Shown piece after piece: positions 1-6,828 of a stretch of 9,381 nucleotides of DNA (positions are counted from its first letter, which is position 1; every line of letters begins with the position of its first letter). Location: NCBI GenBank assembly GCA_964602455.1, contig CAZRRG010000085.1, positions 1 through 9,381 on the forward strand. The letters run 5' to 3'. A program made the position numbers and the translations under genes. Below the pieces are notes generated by a model that saw only the letters and a list, made by a program, of their open reading frames with translations, was not told where the DNA came from and did no database searches. This DNA is from JBBDIP01 sp964602455 (GTDB lineage Bacteria; Bacillota; Sulfobacillia; Fermentithermobacillales; Fermentithermobacillaceae).

Positions 1-581
1 CATTGCCCGGCTCTGTAAAAAGCCGGGGTTGCGCCCCTTGGGGAAGGCGCGATTGCCGTCGCTTCGAGATACTTCTTGGTCTCGCACGGGATCGCGATCG
101 CGACTATCGAGCTCCCGTCTCGTGCGCCGTACAACAGGTGAGGTTGCTCCTGGACGAAGCGGAACACCGACTCGTCAACCGGCTGACCGTGGAAGCCCTC
201 TCCGGTTACCACGGCGCGCGCGAACCCGTCGAGAGTCTCCTTCCTCATTGCGGCGCAGAACTCATCGATGTCGTTGTAGTGGAGAAACCTCTCCCTGGCC
301 CAGGTAAAGTCCGAGAGTCTGAGACCGTGAGCGACTCTGCACAAAACCCTCTTTGCGATCGGCAGTTCAACCGCAGCCTCGTATCTCCTCATGAACTCCC
401 GCATGAGGTGGCTCAGGCGTCGCTCCTCCATGCCGTCTGCCGGAACCTCGATATCGGCGGTGATCTCATCCCATCTATCCTGTCCGAGCGCCTTGACGGT
501 CTCCTCTTTGACCGTTTCCATGATGTTCACTCTGTCGTACGGTATCAGATTGATGCCGGACATGATCTCGGGCTTATCCAA
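1..581 (-). CDS. Protein of unknown family, C-terminus outside window
   Basis: An open frame on the minus strand runs from a TTG at 581 to the window edge without a stop (about 193 codons). The first residues are DKPEIMSGINLIPYDRV. I chose TTG 581 because AGGAAGG (597-591) sits 9 bases upstream; the alternative ATG at 563 has no good ribosome binding site. I do not recognise the family. The visible part is mainly helical and charged, with a region around EERRLSHLMREFMRRYEAAV and a later stretch SDFTWARERFLHYND. There is no signal peptide, membrane segment or obvious nucleotide-binding motif. It follows the DUF1667 gene by 64 bp on the same strand, so it may be the last gene of that operon or have its own promoter. 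A long plus-strand frame over the same bases is judged a shadow, since it lacks a ribosome binding site and protein-like composition. The last residues before the edge run through a GC-rich inverted repeat (6-27), so the true C-terminus may be altered there. Confidence 0.7.
   Translation of the reverse strand, partial: MDKPEIMSGINLIPYDRVNIMETVKEETVKALGQDRWDEITADIEVPADGMEERRLSHLMREFMRRYEAAVELPIAKRVLCRVAHGLRLSDFTWARERFLHYNDIDEFCAAMRKETLDGFARAVVTGEGFHGQPVDESVFRFVQEQPHLLYGARDGSSIVAIAIPCETKKYLEATAIAPSPRGATPAFYRAGQ
6..27. repeat. GC-rich inverted repeat at window edge
   Basis: CCCGGCT (6-12) and AGCCGGG (21-27) form a perfect 7-bp stem with an 8-base loop. Next to it GCGCC (31-35) pairs with GGCGC (46-50) around a CCCC/GGGG core, so the first 50 bases are dense in dyad symmetry. 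It lies inside the open frame of the unknown gene and has no T-run after it on either strand, so it is not a standard terminator. It may be a small palindromic repeat inserted near the gene's 3' end. Confidence 0.45.
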
Positions 582-593
582 ACGAAGTCACCT

Positions 594-614
594 TCCTGAC
601 ATAATAGGTCAGGA
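594..614 (-). promoter_or_regulatory. Hairpin overlapping a ribosome binding site
   Basis: TCCTGAC and GTCAGGA form a perfect 7-bp stem around a 7-base loop. Read on the minus strand, the downstream arm contains the first half of the AGGAAGG ribosome binding site of the unknown gene starting at TTG 581. Folding would partly hide that site, so the hairpin could limit translation. The loop also holds TATTAT (606-601), a 5/6 match to a -10 box, but no convincing -35 box lies upstream. Confidence 0.4.
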
Positions 615-645
615 GAGCACTTCTCCCCGCCTCGGGGCATGTCCT
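612..645. repeat. Structured intergenic repeat, copy A
   Basis: This segment shares a 13-base block GGAGAGCACTTCT (612-624) and a 10-base block GGCATGTCCT (636-645) with a second copy at 7765-7797. Order and orientation are the same, with gaps of 11 versus 10 bases. It can fold as GGAGA/TCTCC (612-616 with 622-626) or as CCCCG/CGGGG (625-629 with 633-637). It fills the gap between the DUF1667 stop and the start of the unknown gene. Confidence 0.55.
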
Positions 646-1026
646 TTAGGCTACATCGACGGACTTGGTCGCAATGACGTCGCTGCCAAGACCCAGCACA
701 TTGCCGATGACGACTTGCCCGCGATGGACGGGGGCGACAAGCCGCTGCTTCTTGATCTCCGCCATGACGTCGAAGATGCGTTCTTTGGGGACCGGCGCAG
801 TGAGGCGGACGCTGACCAGCGGCAGCTCTCCTCCGGTCACCAGCACCGATGAGGCGATGTTTCTCATAGGATGCAGGATTTCCTGCTCGGCGTAACCCTT
901 CCCCTTGGGGCACAGGTTCCCGGTGATGCCGGTAATGCCGCCACCACTCAACGTCACCTCGAGCTCGCAGCCGTTAGGACAAAGGATACAAGTCAGCGTC
1001 CTGGTCGTGCTGGTCGCGCTACTCAC
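646..1026 (-). CDS. DUF1667 small cysteine-rich redox subunit
   Basis: A 126-residue protein matching the DUF1667 family, which accompanies GlpA/GlpB-like dehydrogenases in anaerobes. The N-terminus carries CILCPNGC (Cys13, Cys16, Cys20) and then GNLCPKGKGYAEQE (Cys39). These four cysteines could bind an Fe-S cluster or zinc; that role is inferred. The rest (HPMRNI..., then ...PLVSVRLTAPVPKERIFDVM) is the usual family body. The start is GTG at 1026, inside the end of the upstream FAD oxidoreductase gene, giving an 8-base overlap and likely translational coupling. It probably acts in the cytoplasm as an electron-transfer or structural partner of the two flavoproteins. There is no signal peptide or membrane helix. 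Length is normal for the family, and the stop is TAA at 646-648. Confidence 0.85.
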   Translation of the reverse strand: MSSATSTTRTLTCILCPNGCELEVTLSGGGITGITGNLCPKGKGYAEQEILHPMRNIASSVLVTGGELPLVSVRLTAPVPKERIFDVMAEIKKQRLVAPVHRGQVVIGNVLGLGSDVIATKSVDVA

Positions 1027-2299
1027 TTCTGATCACCACCTGGACCGGGTTCTGGGACACCAGCTTGCTGCACGGCAGCGTGATACGCTCCATCTCCGCC
1101 GGAATCAGCCTGCGCTGCTTCCTCCTGACGATGGTCTGGCCGTCTTGCAGGACTTCGATCGATCCGTTCCTCATAGGTCTTCGAACGCGGAACGACAGCG
1201 TGACGTCCTTTGTCCCGCTGATCTTCTGTGGGACTGTGTATCCGATCGTGCCGTCCGTCTCAACCGGTATCGAGCATGCGGGCAGCGATCCGGCGCGCAG
1301 GTAGTCAGCCACCGATTGGGCCAGGTTCTCCGCCTCCAGCGAGACGAAGTCGACCAGGTCGTGCACGTGCAGGACGTTGCCTGCGGCGAAAACCCCCGGG
1401 GTGCTGGTCTGGTAGTACTCATCGACCACGGGACCTCTCGTGCGCTCATCGAGGACGACGCCCGCCTTCTGGGAGAGCTCGTTCTCAGGTATAAGGCCGA
1501 CGGAGAGGATTAGCGTGTCGCACTGGTACTCCTTCTCGGTGCCCGGGATGGGACGCAGGCGCTCGTCCACCTGGCTGACCACCACCGACTGCAGGCGGGC
1601 TTTGCCCTTAATCTGCGTCACGGTGTGGCTCAGGTACAGCGGGATCCCGTAGTCCTTCAGGCACTGCTCCACGTTGCGGGGGAGCCCGCTCTGGTAAGGC
1701 ATGATCTCGAACACACCCAGCACTTCGGCGCCTTCCAGCGTGAGGCGCCTGGCCATGATGAGTCCTATGTCACCGGAGCCCAGGATGACCACCCGTTTGC
1801 CCACCATGGTGTTCTTGAGGTTGATGTGGGCCTGGGCGACTCCGGCGGTGAACACGCCGGCGGGGCGCTCACCTGGGATGGAGATGGCGCCCCTCGTGCG
1901 CTCCCTGCACCCCATGGTGAGGATGACCGCTCTCGCGTCGTAACAAAGGAGACCCTGTGGGCTGGCGACAGTGATGCGCCTTTCGGGGGTGATGTCGATC
2001 ACGGTCGCGCCGGTCATCACCTCGATGCCCAGCGCCTTCACTTCGTCGATAAAGCGGTCGGCGTACTCGGGACCGCTCAGCGTCTCGCCGAACCGGGTGA
2101 GGCCAAACCCGTCGTGGATGCACTGCCGCAGGATGCCTCCGAGTTTCTGCTCCCGTTCCAGGATGATGATGTCACTGACACCGGCCTTACGCAGGGCGAT
2201 AGCCGCTGCCAGCCCGGCCGGCCCGCCGCCGATAACGGCGACGTCCTTTCGGATTGCCTGAATAGCGGGCTTTGATTCGTTAATGGCATGATCTGTCAT
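1019..2299 (-). CDS. FAD/NAD(P)-dependent oxidoreductase, GlpB/HcnB-like
   Basis: A two-dinucleotide-fold flavoprotein of 426 residues. The FAD site is VAVIGGGPAGLAAA (GxGxxG at 24-29). A middle segment MGCRERTRGAISIPGERPAG and FTAGVAQ is typical of the oxidoreductases paired with GlpA- or HcnC-like subunits. The NAD(P) site is VVILGSGDIGLIMA (174-179), and the closing FAD motif is GVFAAGNV (302-309). The last 90 residues form a small C-terminal domain. It probably passes electrons from the GlpA-like subunit to NAD(P) or to another carrier; the direction and acceptor are inferred. I chose ATG 2299 because GAGAGG lies about 9-10 bases upstream. ATG 2305, which overlaps the previous stop as TGATG, is the alternative and adds two residues. 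The open frame extends further upstream into the previous gene, but that extension is not protein-like. Confidence 0.87.
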   Translation of the reverse strand: MTDHAINESKPAIQAIRKDVAVIGGGPAGLAAAIALRKAGVSDIIILEREQKLGGILRQCIHDGFGLTRFGETLSGPEYADRFIDEVKALGIEVMTGATVIDITPERRITVASPQGLLCYDARAVILTMGCRERTRGAISIPGERPAGVFTAGVAQAHINLKNTMVGKRVVILGSGDIGLIMARRLTLEGAEVLGVFEIMPYQSGLPRNVEQCLKDYGIPLYLSHTVTQIKGKARLQSVVVSQVDERLRPIPGTEKEYQCDTLILSVGLIPENELSQKAGVVLDERTRGPVVDEYYQTSTPGVFAAGNVLHVHDLVDFVSLEAENLAQSVADYLRAGSLPACSIPVETDGTIGYTVPQKISGTKDVTLSFRVRRPMRNGSIEVLQDGQTIVRRKQRRLIPAEMERITLPCSKLVSQNPVQVVIRSE

Positions 2300-2304
2300 G
2301 TTCA

Positions 2305-3858
2305 TCACCCTCTCACCGTCCCCGTGAAGAGGTTTGAACCTTTCCGGTTGTAGAGCAGGTCCTCTCGCCTCTTCCCCGTTTCGCGCATGATGAGCTCGGT
2401 GATCCGGGTGTTGCAGTAGCCGCTCTGGCATCGACCCATCATGGCGCGGCAGCGGTACTTGACGCCTGTCACTGTGTGGACGCCCAACGGGTTGCGGATC
2501 GCCGCCAGCACTTCTGCCTTGGTAACGTTCTCGCAGCGACAGACGATCTCGCCGTAGTCAGGATCCTTGCGGATCAGTTCAGCCTGTTCCTCGGGCGTCT
2601 TCTCGCGGAAGGACTCTACCCGCTTACGCACGGGGTCGAAATGGGCTTTGGCCTGCAGGGTCTCGACCTCTTGCATAAGGCGGATGACCTCGGCGGCAAT
2701 CGGCATCGCGGATGTAAGCCCTGGCGACTCGATGCCGACCAGGTTTACCGCGTATGGCGCGGACTCGCGGCGCTCGATCACGAAGTCGCGGAAGCCGCCT
2801 TCGGACGCCGGCGCCAGTTTCGGGCGGATGCCGGAGAAGTTGCGGATGAAGTACTCGCGCTTAAGGTACGGGAAGATCTTGGAGCCGTCGGCTATGAGGA
2901 GGTCCATGATCTTCTGGGTCGCCGAGTAGTCGTCGTCCCGGTCGATGTACTCGGTGCTGGGCCCCACCATGACGTTGCCGTCGATGGTCGGCGTGAGGTG
3001 GATGCCCAGGCCTCCCTCCTTCGGATTGGGTACCGGGTAGGCGGGCAGAGGCAACATCGGACCGACCTTCTTGTCCAGGAGGAAGTACTCGCCGCGGCAA
3101 GGGTAGATCGTGTAGTCGTCGATGCCAAGCATTGATGAGATCTTGGCTGACCCCAGGCCAGCGCAGTTCACGATCCAACGGGTGTGGAACACGCCGGACG
3201 AAGTGGTGACAGTATAGTTGGAGCGCTGGGGCATAGAGGCGGAGTCTCCGCTCGTATCGTTCCGGCCTGAGTAGCCGCTCTGCCCTGAGTGATCAGCCAA
3301 GCTTGAGCCGGCCGCGCCATATTCCGGCGTTATCGCCGTTACCTCATGGTCGAAGAAGAATTGGACGCCGTTGTGGGCCGCGTTCTCGGCCAGGCCGATT
3401 GTGTACTGGAAAGGATCGAGGATTGCGGTGGAGGGCGACCACATCGCGAACTCGCCGCGGACGTAGGGCGCCATCTCCCGGATGCGGTCTTTGCCCACTA
3501 TCTCCAGGCCGGGGACGCCGTTGGTATCCCCAACCTCCTTCATCTTCAGGAGCTTGTCCCTGTCTTCCTCGGTAAACCCTACGACAAGCTTGCCGGTGCG
3601 CTTAAACGGGATGTCCAGTTCCTCGGCCACCTTGTCGAATCCGCGGTTACCTTCCACGCAGAAGCGGGCCATCTTCGATCCTGGCTTGTTGTTGAAGCCG
3701 GCGTGCAAGACCCCAGAGTTGCGGCCGCTGGTCTCACAGACGACATCGAGTTCCTTCTCCAGGACCCCGACCTTCAGGCGGTACCGCGAGAGTTCCCGGG
3801 CCACTGCGCTTCCGACGACGCCGGCGCCGATGATTAGCACGTCATAGAGTTCAGTCAT
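2305..3858 (-). CDS. glpA: GlpA-like FAD dehydrogenase with BFD [2Fe-2S] domain
   Basis: A 517-residue DAO-family flavoprotein. The FAD-binding motif is VLIIGAGVVGSAVAREL (GxGxxG at 11-16), followed by CETSGRNSGVLHAGF and, at about 300-400, the substrate-domain region with FSGIRPKLAP. The C-terminus is a BFD-type [2Fe-2S] domain with Cys440-x-Cys442 and Cys477-x4-Cys482. This layout is that of anaerobic glycerol-3-phosphate dehydrogenase subunit A, oxidising sn-glycerol 3-phosphate to dihydroxyacetone phosphate. Related 2-hydroxyacid (LhgO-like) oxidation cannot be excluded, because no glycerol kinase or facilitator lies in the window. The start ATG 3858 has AAAGGGGTG 10 bases upstream. It is the first gene of a minus-strand operon with the FAD oxidoreductase and DUF1667 genes. 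Residues 181-213 are a Ser/Gly/Asp-rich low-complexity insert between the FAD and substrate segments, unusual for the family. Confidence 0.85.
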   Translation of the reverse strand: MTELYDVLIIGAGVVGSAVARELSRYRLKVGVLEKELDVVCETSGRNSGVLHAGFNNKPGSKMARFCVEGNRGFDKVAEELDIPFKRTGKLVVGFTEEDRDKLLKMKEVGDTNGVPGLEIVGKDRIREMAPYVRGEFAMWSPSTAILDPFQYTIGLAENAAHNGVQFFFDHEVTAITPEYGAAGSSLADHSGQSGYSGRNDTSGDSASMPQRSNYTVTTSSGVFHTRWIVNCAGLGSAKISSMLGIDDYTIYPCRGEYFLLDKKVGPMLPLPAYPVPNPKEGGLGIHLTPTIDGNVMVGPSTEYIDRDDDYSATQKIMDLLIADGSKIFPYLKREYFIRNFSGIRPKLAPASEGGFRDFVIERRESAPYAVNLVGIESPGLTSAMPIAAEVIRLMQEVETLQAKAHFDPVRKRVESFREKTPEEQAELIRKDPDYGEIVCRCENVTKAEVLAAIRNPLGVHTVTGVKYRCRAMMGRCQSGYCNTRITELIMRETGKRREDLLYNRKGSNLFTGTVRG

Positions 3859-3925
3859 TGGCAGTGTGCACCCCTTTAGAAGACACAGTTAGACACTACG
3901 CGGCACATCTCCTGGGACGGGGTCG

Positions 3926-3967
3926 TCGATACTGCGGGAGACACGACGCTTCAAAGTAGAGACTTTG
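3926..3967 (-). promoter_or_regulatory. Weak candidate promoter and operator of the glpA-like operon
   Basis: On the minus strand TTGAAG (3954-3949) and TATCGA (3931-3926) are 17 bases apart, with 4/6 and 3/6 matches to sigma-70-type boxes. A perfect dyad CAAAGT-AGAG-ACTTTG (3952-3967) overlaps the -35 end and could be a repressor site. Position, about 70 bases before the start, is plausible, but the boxes are poor. Confidence 0.25.
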
Positions 3968-4126
3968 CTGTTGTCGCGCCGAACGGGGTACTCGATAGAA
4001 CGGCTTCAACGCTAGCGAGCTTGCAGTCTACTTCTTCAGTTCTGCCAGGCGGTTCCTGTGGCGTAGGGCACTCCGGTCTGCAGTCACATGGTCCATACTC
4101 GACAGGAGTACTTGGTGGTTCTCCCC

Positions 4127-4156
4127 TTGATTTCAAACACATGTTCGTGCTATTCT
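4127..4156 (+). promoter_or_regulatory. Candidate promoter of the R-M genes
   Basis: TTGATT (4127-4132) and TATTCT (4151-4156) are separated by 18 bases, each a 4/6 match to the -35 and -10 consensus. It lies about 88 bases upstream of the methyltransferase GTG start in an AT-richer patch, giving a 5' leader of roughly 80 bases. No separate control-protein gene or obvious C-box is visible between it and the coding region. Confidence 0.45.
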
Positions 4157-4243
4157 GTGTCCGGGAGCAATCTATGACTGTTCGCCAATCGACCCCAACA
4201 GGATTATGTCCAGGCAGCAAGTATAAATGAGTGGGGTGATCGA

Positions 4244-5899
4244 GTGGGAGTCGTTGAGCAGAAGACGCTTGGAGCGTTTTACACGGACGCGTCTGTCGCC
4301 GATTTTCTGGTCAACTGGGCGATCAGAAGCGGTAACGACACGGTACTCGATCCGGCATTCGGCGGAGGTGTGTTTCTCAGATCCGCAGCCAGGCGGATCA
4401 GCTCCCTTGGCGGCAACTCGAGTTCTCAGGTTTTTGGAGTGGAAATCGACAAGGAAGTCCACACCCGAACCCGTCGTGAACTAGAACAGGCCTTCCGAAT
4501 CAACGCCTCTAACCTGGTTCAGTCCGACTTCTTCGATCTATCTCCAGATGGATCTGAGGGTGTAACGGCCATAGTCGGAAATCCCCCCTTCATAAGATAC
4601 CAGCGATTCTCATCGATAGGGGGTCAGAAGGCCCTCGCTGTCGCCAGAGCGCACGGCGCGTCATTATCAGCGCTTTCCAGCTCCTGGGCTCCCTTCTTGA
4701 TCCACGCTACTGCTTTCGTGAAATCGGGTGGTCGGCTGGCTATGGTGGTTCCGGCCGAGATCGGGCATGCGGCATACGCGCGGCCGATTGTGTCACATCT
4801 AGCCGAGCACTTCGCAAGCGTGACACTCATCACGTTCAGTACCCGTCTGTTTCCGCATCTAAACGAGGATACCCACCTTCTGCTCGCTGACGAGAAAGGC
4901 TTCGGACCATCAACGGGTCTCAAGTGGGCTCACCTCGAAGGGCCAGAGGATCTTGCGAGATTGACAGCTAGTGGGCTTTCCACACCCATGGAAACGAGAC
5001 TTCTCGGTTTGGACCCCAAATCCACTCGGGCCTTCAGTCTGGCTGAGGCATCCCTTCCAGGCAGCGTGAGGGACCTATTCCAAGAGCTTAGGTCTTCTGG
5101 TGCTCTGGTACGGCTCGGGCAACTGGCGGACGTCGGCATTGGTTACGTTACGGGAGGAAATGAGTATTTCCACTTGAATCTCGGCGAACTGAAGGAGTAT
5201 CAGGTTCCAGACTCTCTCATTCGCCGGGCAGTTCGCAGGGGTCGAGACCTACGGGGAGTCAGGTACACTGAGGCCGATTGGCTGGAGTCTGCTCTGAGAG
5301 GTGAGAAGGTTCACCTGCTGCTGATACCGCCTAACGTCATCTTGGGCGGTGGAGTTAGCCAGTACCTGCAAAAAGGCATAATTGACGGGGTATCTCAAGC
5401 CTATAAGTGCCGAACGAGGACTCCGTGGTACTCGATCCCCTACGTTCATTGCGCGGATGCGCTTCTGACGTATATGTCAGGTGCCTACCCTAAGCTGGTC
5501 TGCAATGAAGCGCGCGTTGTTGCGCCCAATACACTTCACGTCATTAGGCTGCTCCCGGGCTTTGATGTGTCCGCAAGAGCATTGGCTGTCCTGTGGCAAT
5601 CGTCCCTAACACGACTGAGTGCTGAGCTGGAAGGACACAGTCTGGGTGGCGGGCTACTCAAGCTTGAGCCAACCGAGGCCGAACGGGTGCTGCTTCCCTT
5701 CTCGACTGAACTGGTCCGAACCGCTGAATCTATCGCGGAGGAAGTCGACCGTCTCTCTCGGTCTGACAGAGTGGAGATTGCGACCGAACTTGTCGATAGG
5801 GAATTGCTAGTAAGCGGCCTCGCACTTTCGAGATCTGAAGTTCTTGAGATCAAGCAAGCAGCCGAAATGCTTTGGCAACGTCGTCAAAAGGGGAGTTGA
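4244..5899 (+). CDS. N6-adenine DNA methyltransferase (gamma class)
   Basis: A 551-residue DNA methyltransferase that would transfer a methyl group from S-adenosylmethionine to N6 of adenine. Visible motifs, in order, are motif X (GAFYTDASVADFLV, 10-23), motif I for SAM binding (DPAFGGGVFL, 36-45), the acidic VEID (66-69), QSDFFD (93-98) and catalytic motif IV NPPF (113-116). From about residue 280 to the end there is a TaqI/Eco57I-like target-recognition part, with PKLVCNEARVVAPNTLHVIRL and GGGLLKLEPTEAERVLLPF. No nuclease motif is fused to it. The start is GTG 4244, where GGGGTGAT ends a few bases upstream. The next gene begins 5 bp after the stop, implying an operon. Sampled lines are less GC-rich than the glp operon (29/60 at 4561-4620 against 39/60 at 1321-1380). 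Sequence specificity cannot be read from the protein. Confidence 0.88.
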   Translation: MGVVEQKTLGAFYTDASVADFLVNWAIRSGNDTVLDPAFGGGVFLRSAARRISSLGGNSSSQVFGVEIDKEVHTRTRRELEQAFRINASNLVQSDFFDLSPDGSEGVTAIVGNPPFIRYQRFSSIGGQKALAVARAHGASLSALSSSWAPFLIHATAFVKSGGRLAMVVPAEIGHAAYARPIVSHLAEHFASVTLITFSTRLFPHLNEDTHLLLADEKGFGPSTGLKWAHLEGPEDLARLTASGLSTPMETRLLGLDPKSTRAFSLAEASLPGSVRDLFQELRSSGALVRLGQLADVGIGYVTGGNEYFHLNLGELKEYQVPDSLIRRAVRRGRDLRGVRYTEADWLESALRGEKVHLLLIPPNVILGGGVSQYLQKGIIDGVSQAYKCRTRTPWYSIPYVHCADALLTYMSGAYPKLVCNEARVVAPNTLHVIRLLPGFDVSARALAVLWQSSLTRLSAELEGHSLGGGLLKLEPTEAERVLLPFSTELVRTAESIAEEVDRLSRSDRVEIATELVDRELLVSGLALSRSEVLEIKQAAEMLWQRRQKGS

Positions 5900-5904
5900 C
5901 GCCA

Positions 5905-6573
5905 GTGAGTCTGGATGACGCGGTTCGCAGAGCTGGGCTGAAGCCCAGCAATGAATCCTCCCAGGCGACCAAGAAACGGTATTCCGAGGTTCTGTCCAGG
6001 AATTTGTCATATGAGCTCGCGGCCGGACTCCAACGTGTAGGGTTTGTTGGCTGCCATCCGGCCCGAGGCGAGAAGGGCGAACGGGAATTCCAGGGAGGCC
6101 TAGGTCCAAAGCGGGTTGACGTTGCGTTTTCCGATGAGAAACATGGGCTCAAGATGGCGGTCTCGATCAAGACTGTCTGCTTTGAACCCTTTGGAAAGAA
6201 TCTCAAGAATCGTTTTGCGGATCTTTGCACGGAGGCCATCACACTACACCTCCGCTTCCCCTACTCGGTCGTGTGTGCACTGTTCGCGTTCCCGGTTGAT
6301 GCTTCGCATGATGCAGCTAGCGCAAGAACGATGTCTACCTTCGACCGAGCACGGAAATTGTTCTCGACAATTGCCGGTCGATCAGAATACACGGATCCTG
6401 GCGAGAAGTTCGAGAATGTCACCCTGATGCTCTTTGTACCCGGCGACGAGCCTTCAGTTAGGCTGGTAGACAGCGAGTCCGGTCGTTCTCTTACAGAAGC
6501 GGAATACCTGGAGACGCTCAAGAGCCTGTATAACCGGCGGAACCCCCATGCACTAATCGGAGACAAAGAATAG
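5905..6573 (+). CDS. PD-(D/E)xK-like restriction endonuclease candidate
   Basis: A 222-residue protein directly downstream of the methyltransferase. GTG 5905 is preferred because GGGGAG (5890-5895) lies 9 bases upstream; a TTG at 5872 would overlap the methyltransferase end and lacks a good site. The likely nuclease core is EREFQGGLGPKRVDVAFSD followed by a strand ending in MAVSIKTVCF. That gives Glu61, Asp72 and Lys89 in the D-x(n)-(E/D)-x-K pattern, except that Ser87 stands where Glu or Asp is usual. A helix with RFADLCTEAITLHLRFPYSV follows, which fits a core alpha helix. There is no zinc finger, helicase or membrane segment. With the methyltransferase it would form a type II R-M pair; cleavage activity is inferred from fold-like motifs and context. 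It could instead be an inactive or non-restriction partner. Confidence 0.62.
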   Translation: MSLDDAVRRAGLKPSNESSQATKKRYSEVLSRNLSYELAAGLQRVGFVGCHPARGEKGEREFQGGLGPKRVDVAFSDEKHGLKMAVSIKTVCFEPFGKNLKNRFADLCTEAITLHLRFPYSVVCALFAFPVDASHDAASARTMSTFDRARKLFSTIAGRSEYTDPGEKFENVTLMLFVPGDEPSVRLVDSESGRSLTEAEYLETLKSLYNRRNPHALIGDKE

Positions 6574-6785
6574 ACTTCTGTACGTGCATGGTATCTCCGA
6601 CACCTCTGCCCGCCACACCCGCCTGTCCATCGCTCGCTCATGTCCTCTACCCATGTGCCGCCCCTGACTGGATCACCTTCGTCTGCGGAGAAGGCGGTGA
6701 ACTGGATATCGAGGAGCGACCACATGCAGATACTCGCCGCATTAGCCGCTGTATCTGCATGTAGTCCTCAACTCTATGTGCGGTC
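6574..6785. other. Gene-free gap downstream of the R-M pair
   Basis: About 210 bp between the nuclease stop and the terminator, without a supportable gene. A minus-strand frame here (about 6725 down to 6580) contains a plausible start context AGAGGACATG (6648-6639), but it runs out of frame into the nuclease gene and resembles no known protein. It may be remnant DNA. A perfect inverted repeat within it is listed separately. Confidence 0.5.
6722..6762. repeat. Perfect 12-bp inverted repeat
   Basis: ACATGCAGATAC (6722-6733) and GTATCTGCATGT (6751-6762) are exact inverses with a 17-base loop. Pairing resumes for three bases (GAC/GTC) after one mismatch. There is no T-run after it, so it is not a simple terminator. 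It lies just before the real terminator. It may be a transcript-stabilising hairpin, a binding site for a dimeric protein, or a remnant of a mobile element end. Confidence 0.6.
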
Positions 6786-6819
6786 GACCGACCCGTCATG
6801 CGCAACGGGTCGGTCTTTT
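6786..6819 (+). terminator. Rho-independent terminator of the R-M operon
   Basis: A perfect 11-bp stem GACCGACCCGT (6786-6796) / ACGGGTCGGTC (6805-6815) with an 8-base loop is followed by TTTTC. The T-run is on the plus strand, so it ends plus-strand transcripts coming from the R-M genes. It also sits just past the 3' end of the minus-strand regulator, but it lacks a T-run in that direction. Confidence 0.85.
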
Positions 6820-6828
6820 CGCAAACCG

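Larger units (their letters stand above)
3859..4243. other. Divergent intergenic region between glpA-like and methyltransferase genes
   Basis: A 385-bp gap between two divergently transcribed genes. I find no gene in it: the small frames present lack ribosome binding sites or overlap the methyltransferase out of frame. It should hold promoters for both directions. Candidates are listed separately: a weak minus-strand one with an adjacent dyad, and a better plus-strand one. I see no riboswitch, T-box or RNA gene. Confidence 0.6.

Noticed and set aside
3..599. 198-residue plus-strand frame at the left edge
   Set aside because: It is antisense to a better minus-strand gene, lacks a ribosome binding site and has an unconvincing composition.
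1625..2275. 216-residue plus-strand frame
   Set aside because: Shadow of the FAD oxidoreductase on the opposite strand.
2476..3135. 219-residue plus-strand frame
   Set aside because: Shadow of the GlpA-like gene, whose motifs and [2Fe-2S] cysteines are clear.
4172..4462. 96-residue minus-strand frame at the start of the methyltransferase
   Set aside because: It overlaps the SAM-binding motif region antisense and resembles no family.
6639..6649. CATGTCCTCTA shared with repeat copy B as a third repeat copy
   Set aside because: Only 11 bases match and the second block is absent; a match this short is expected by chance in a window of this size.
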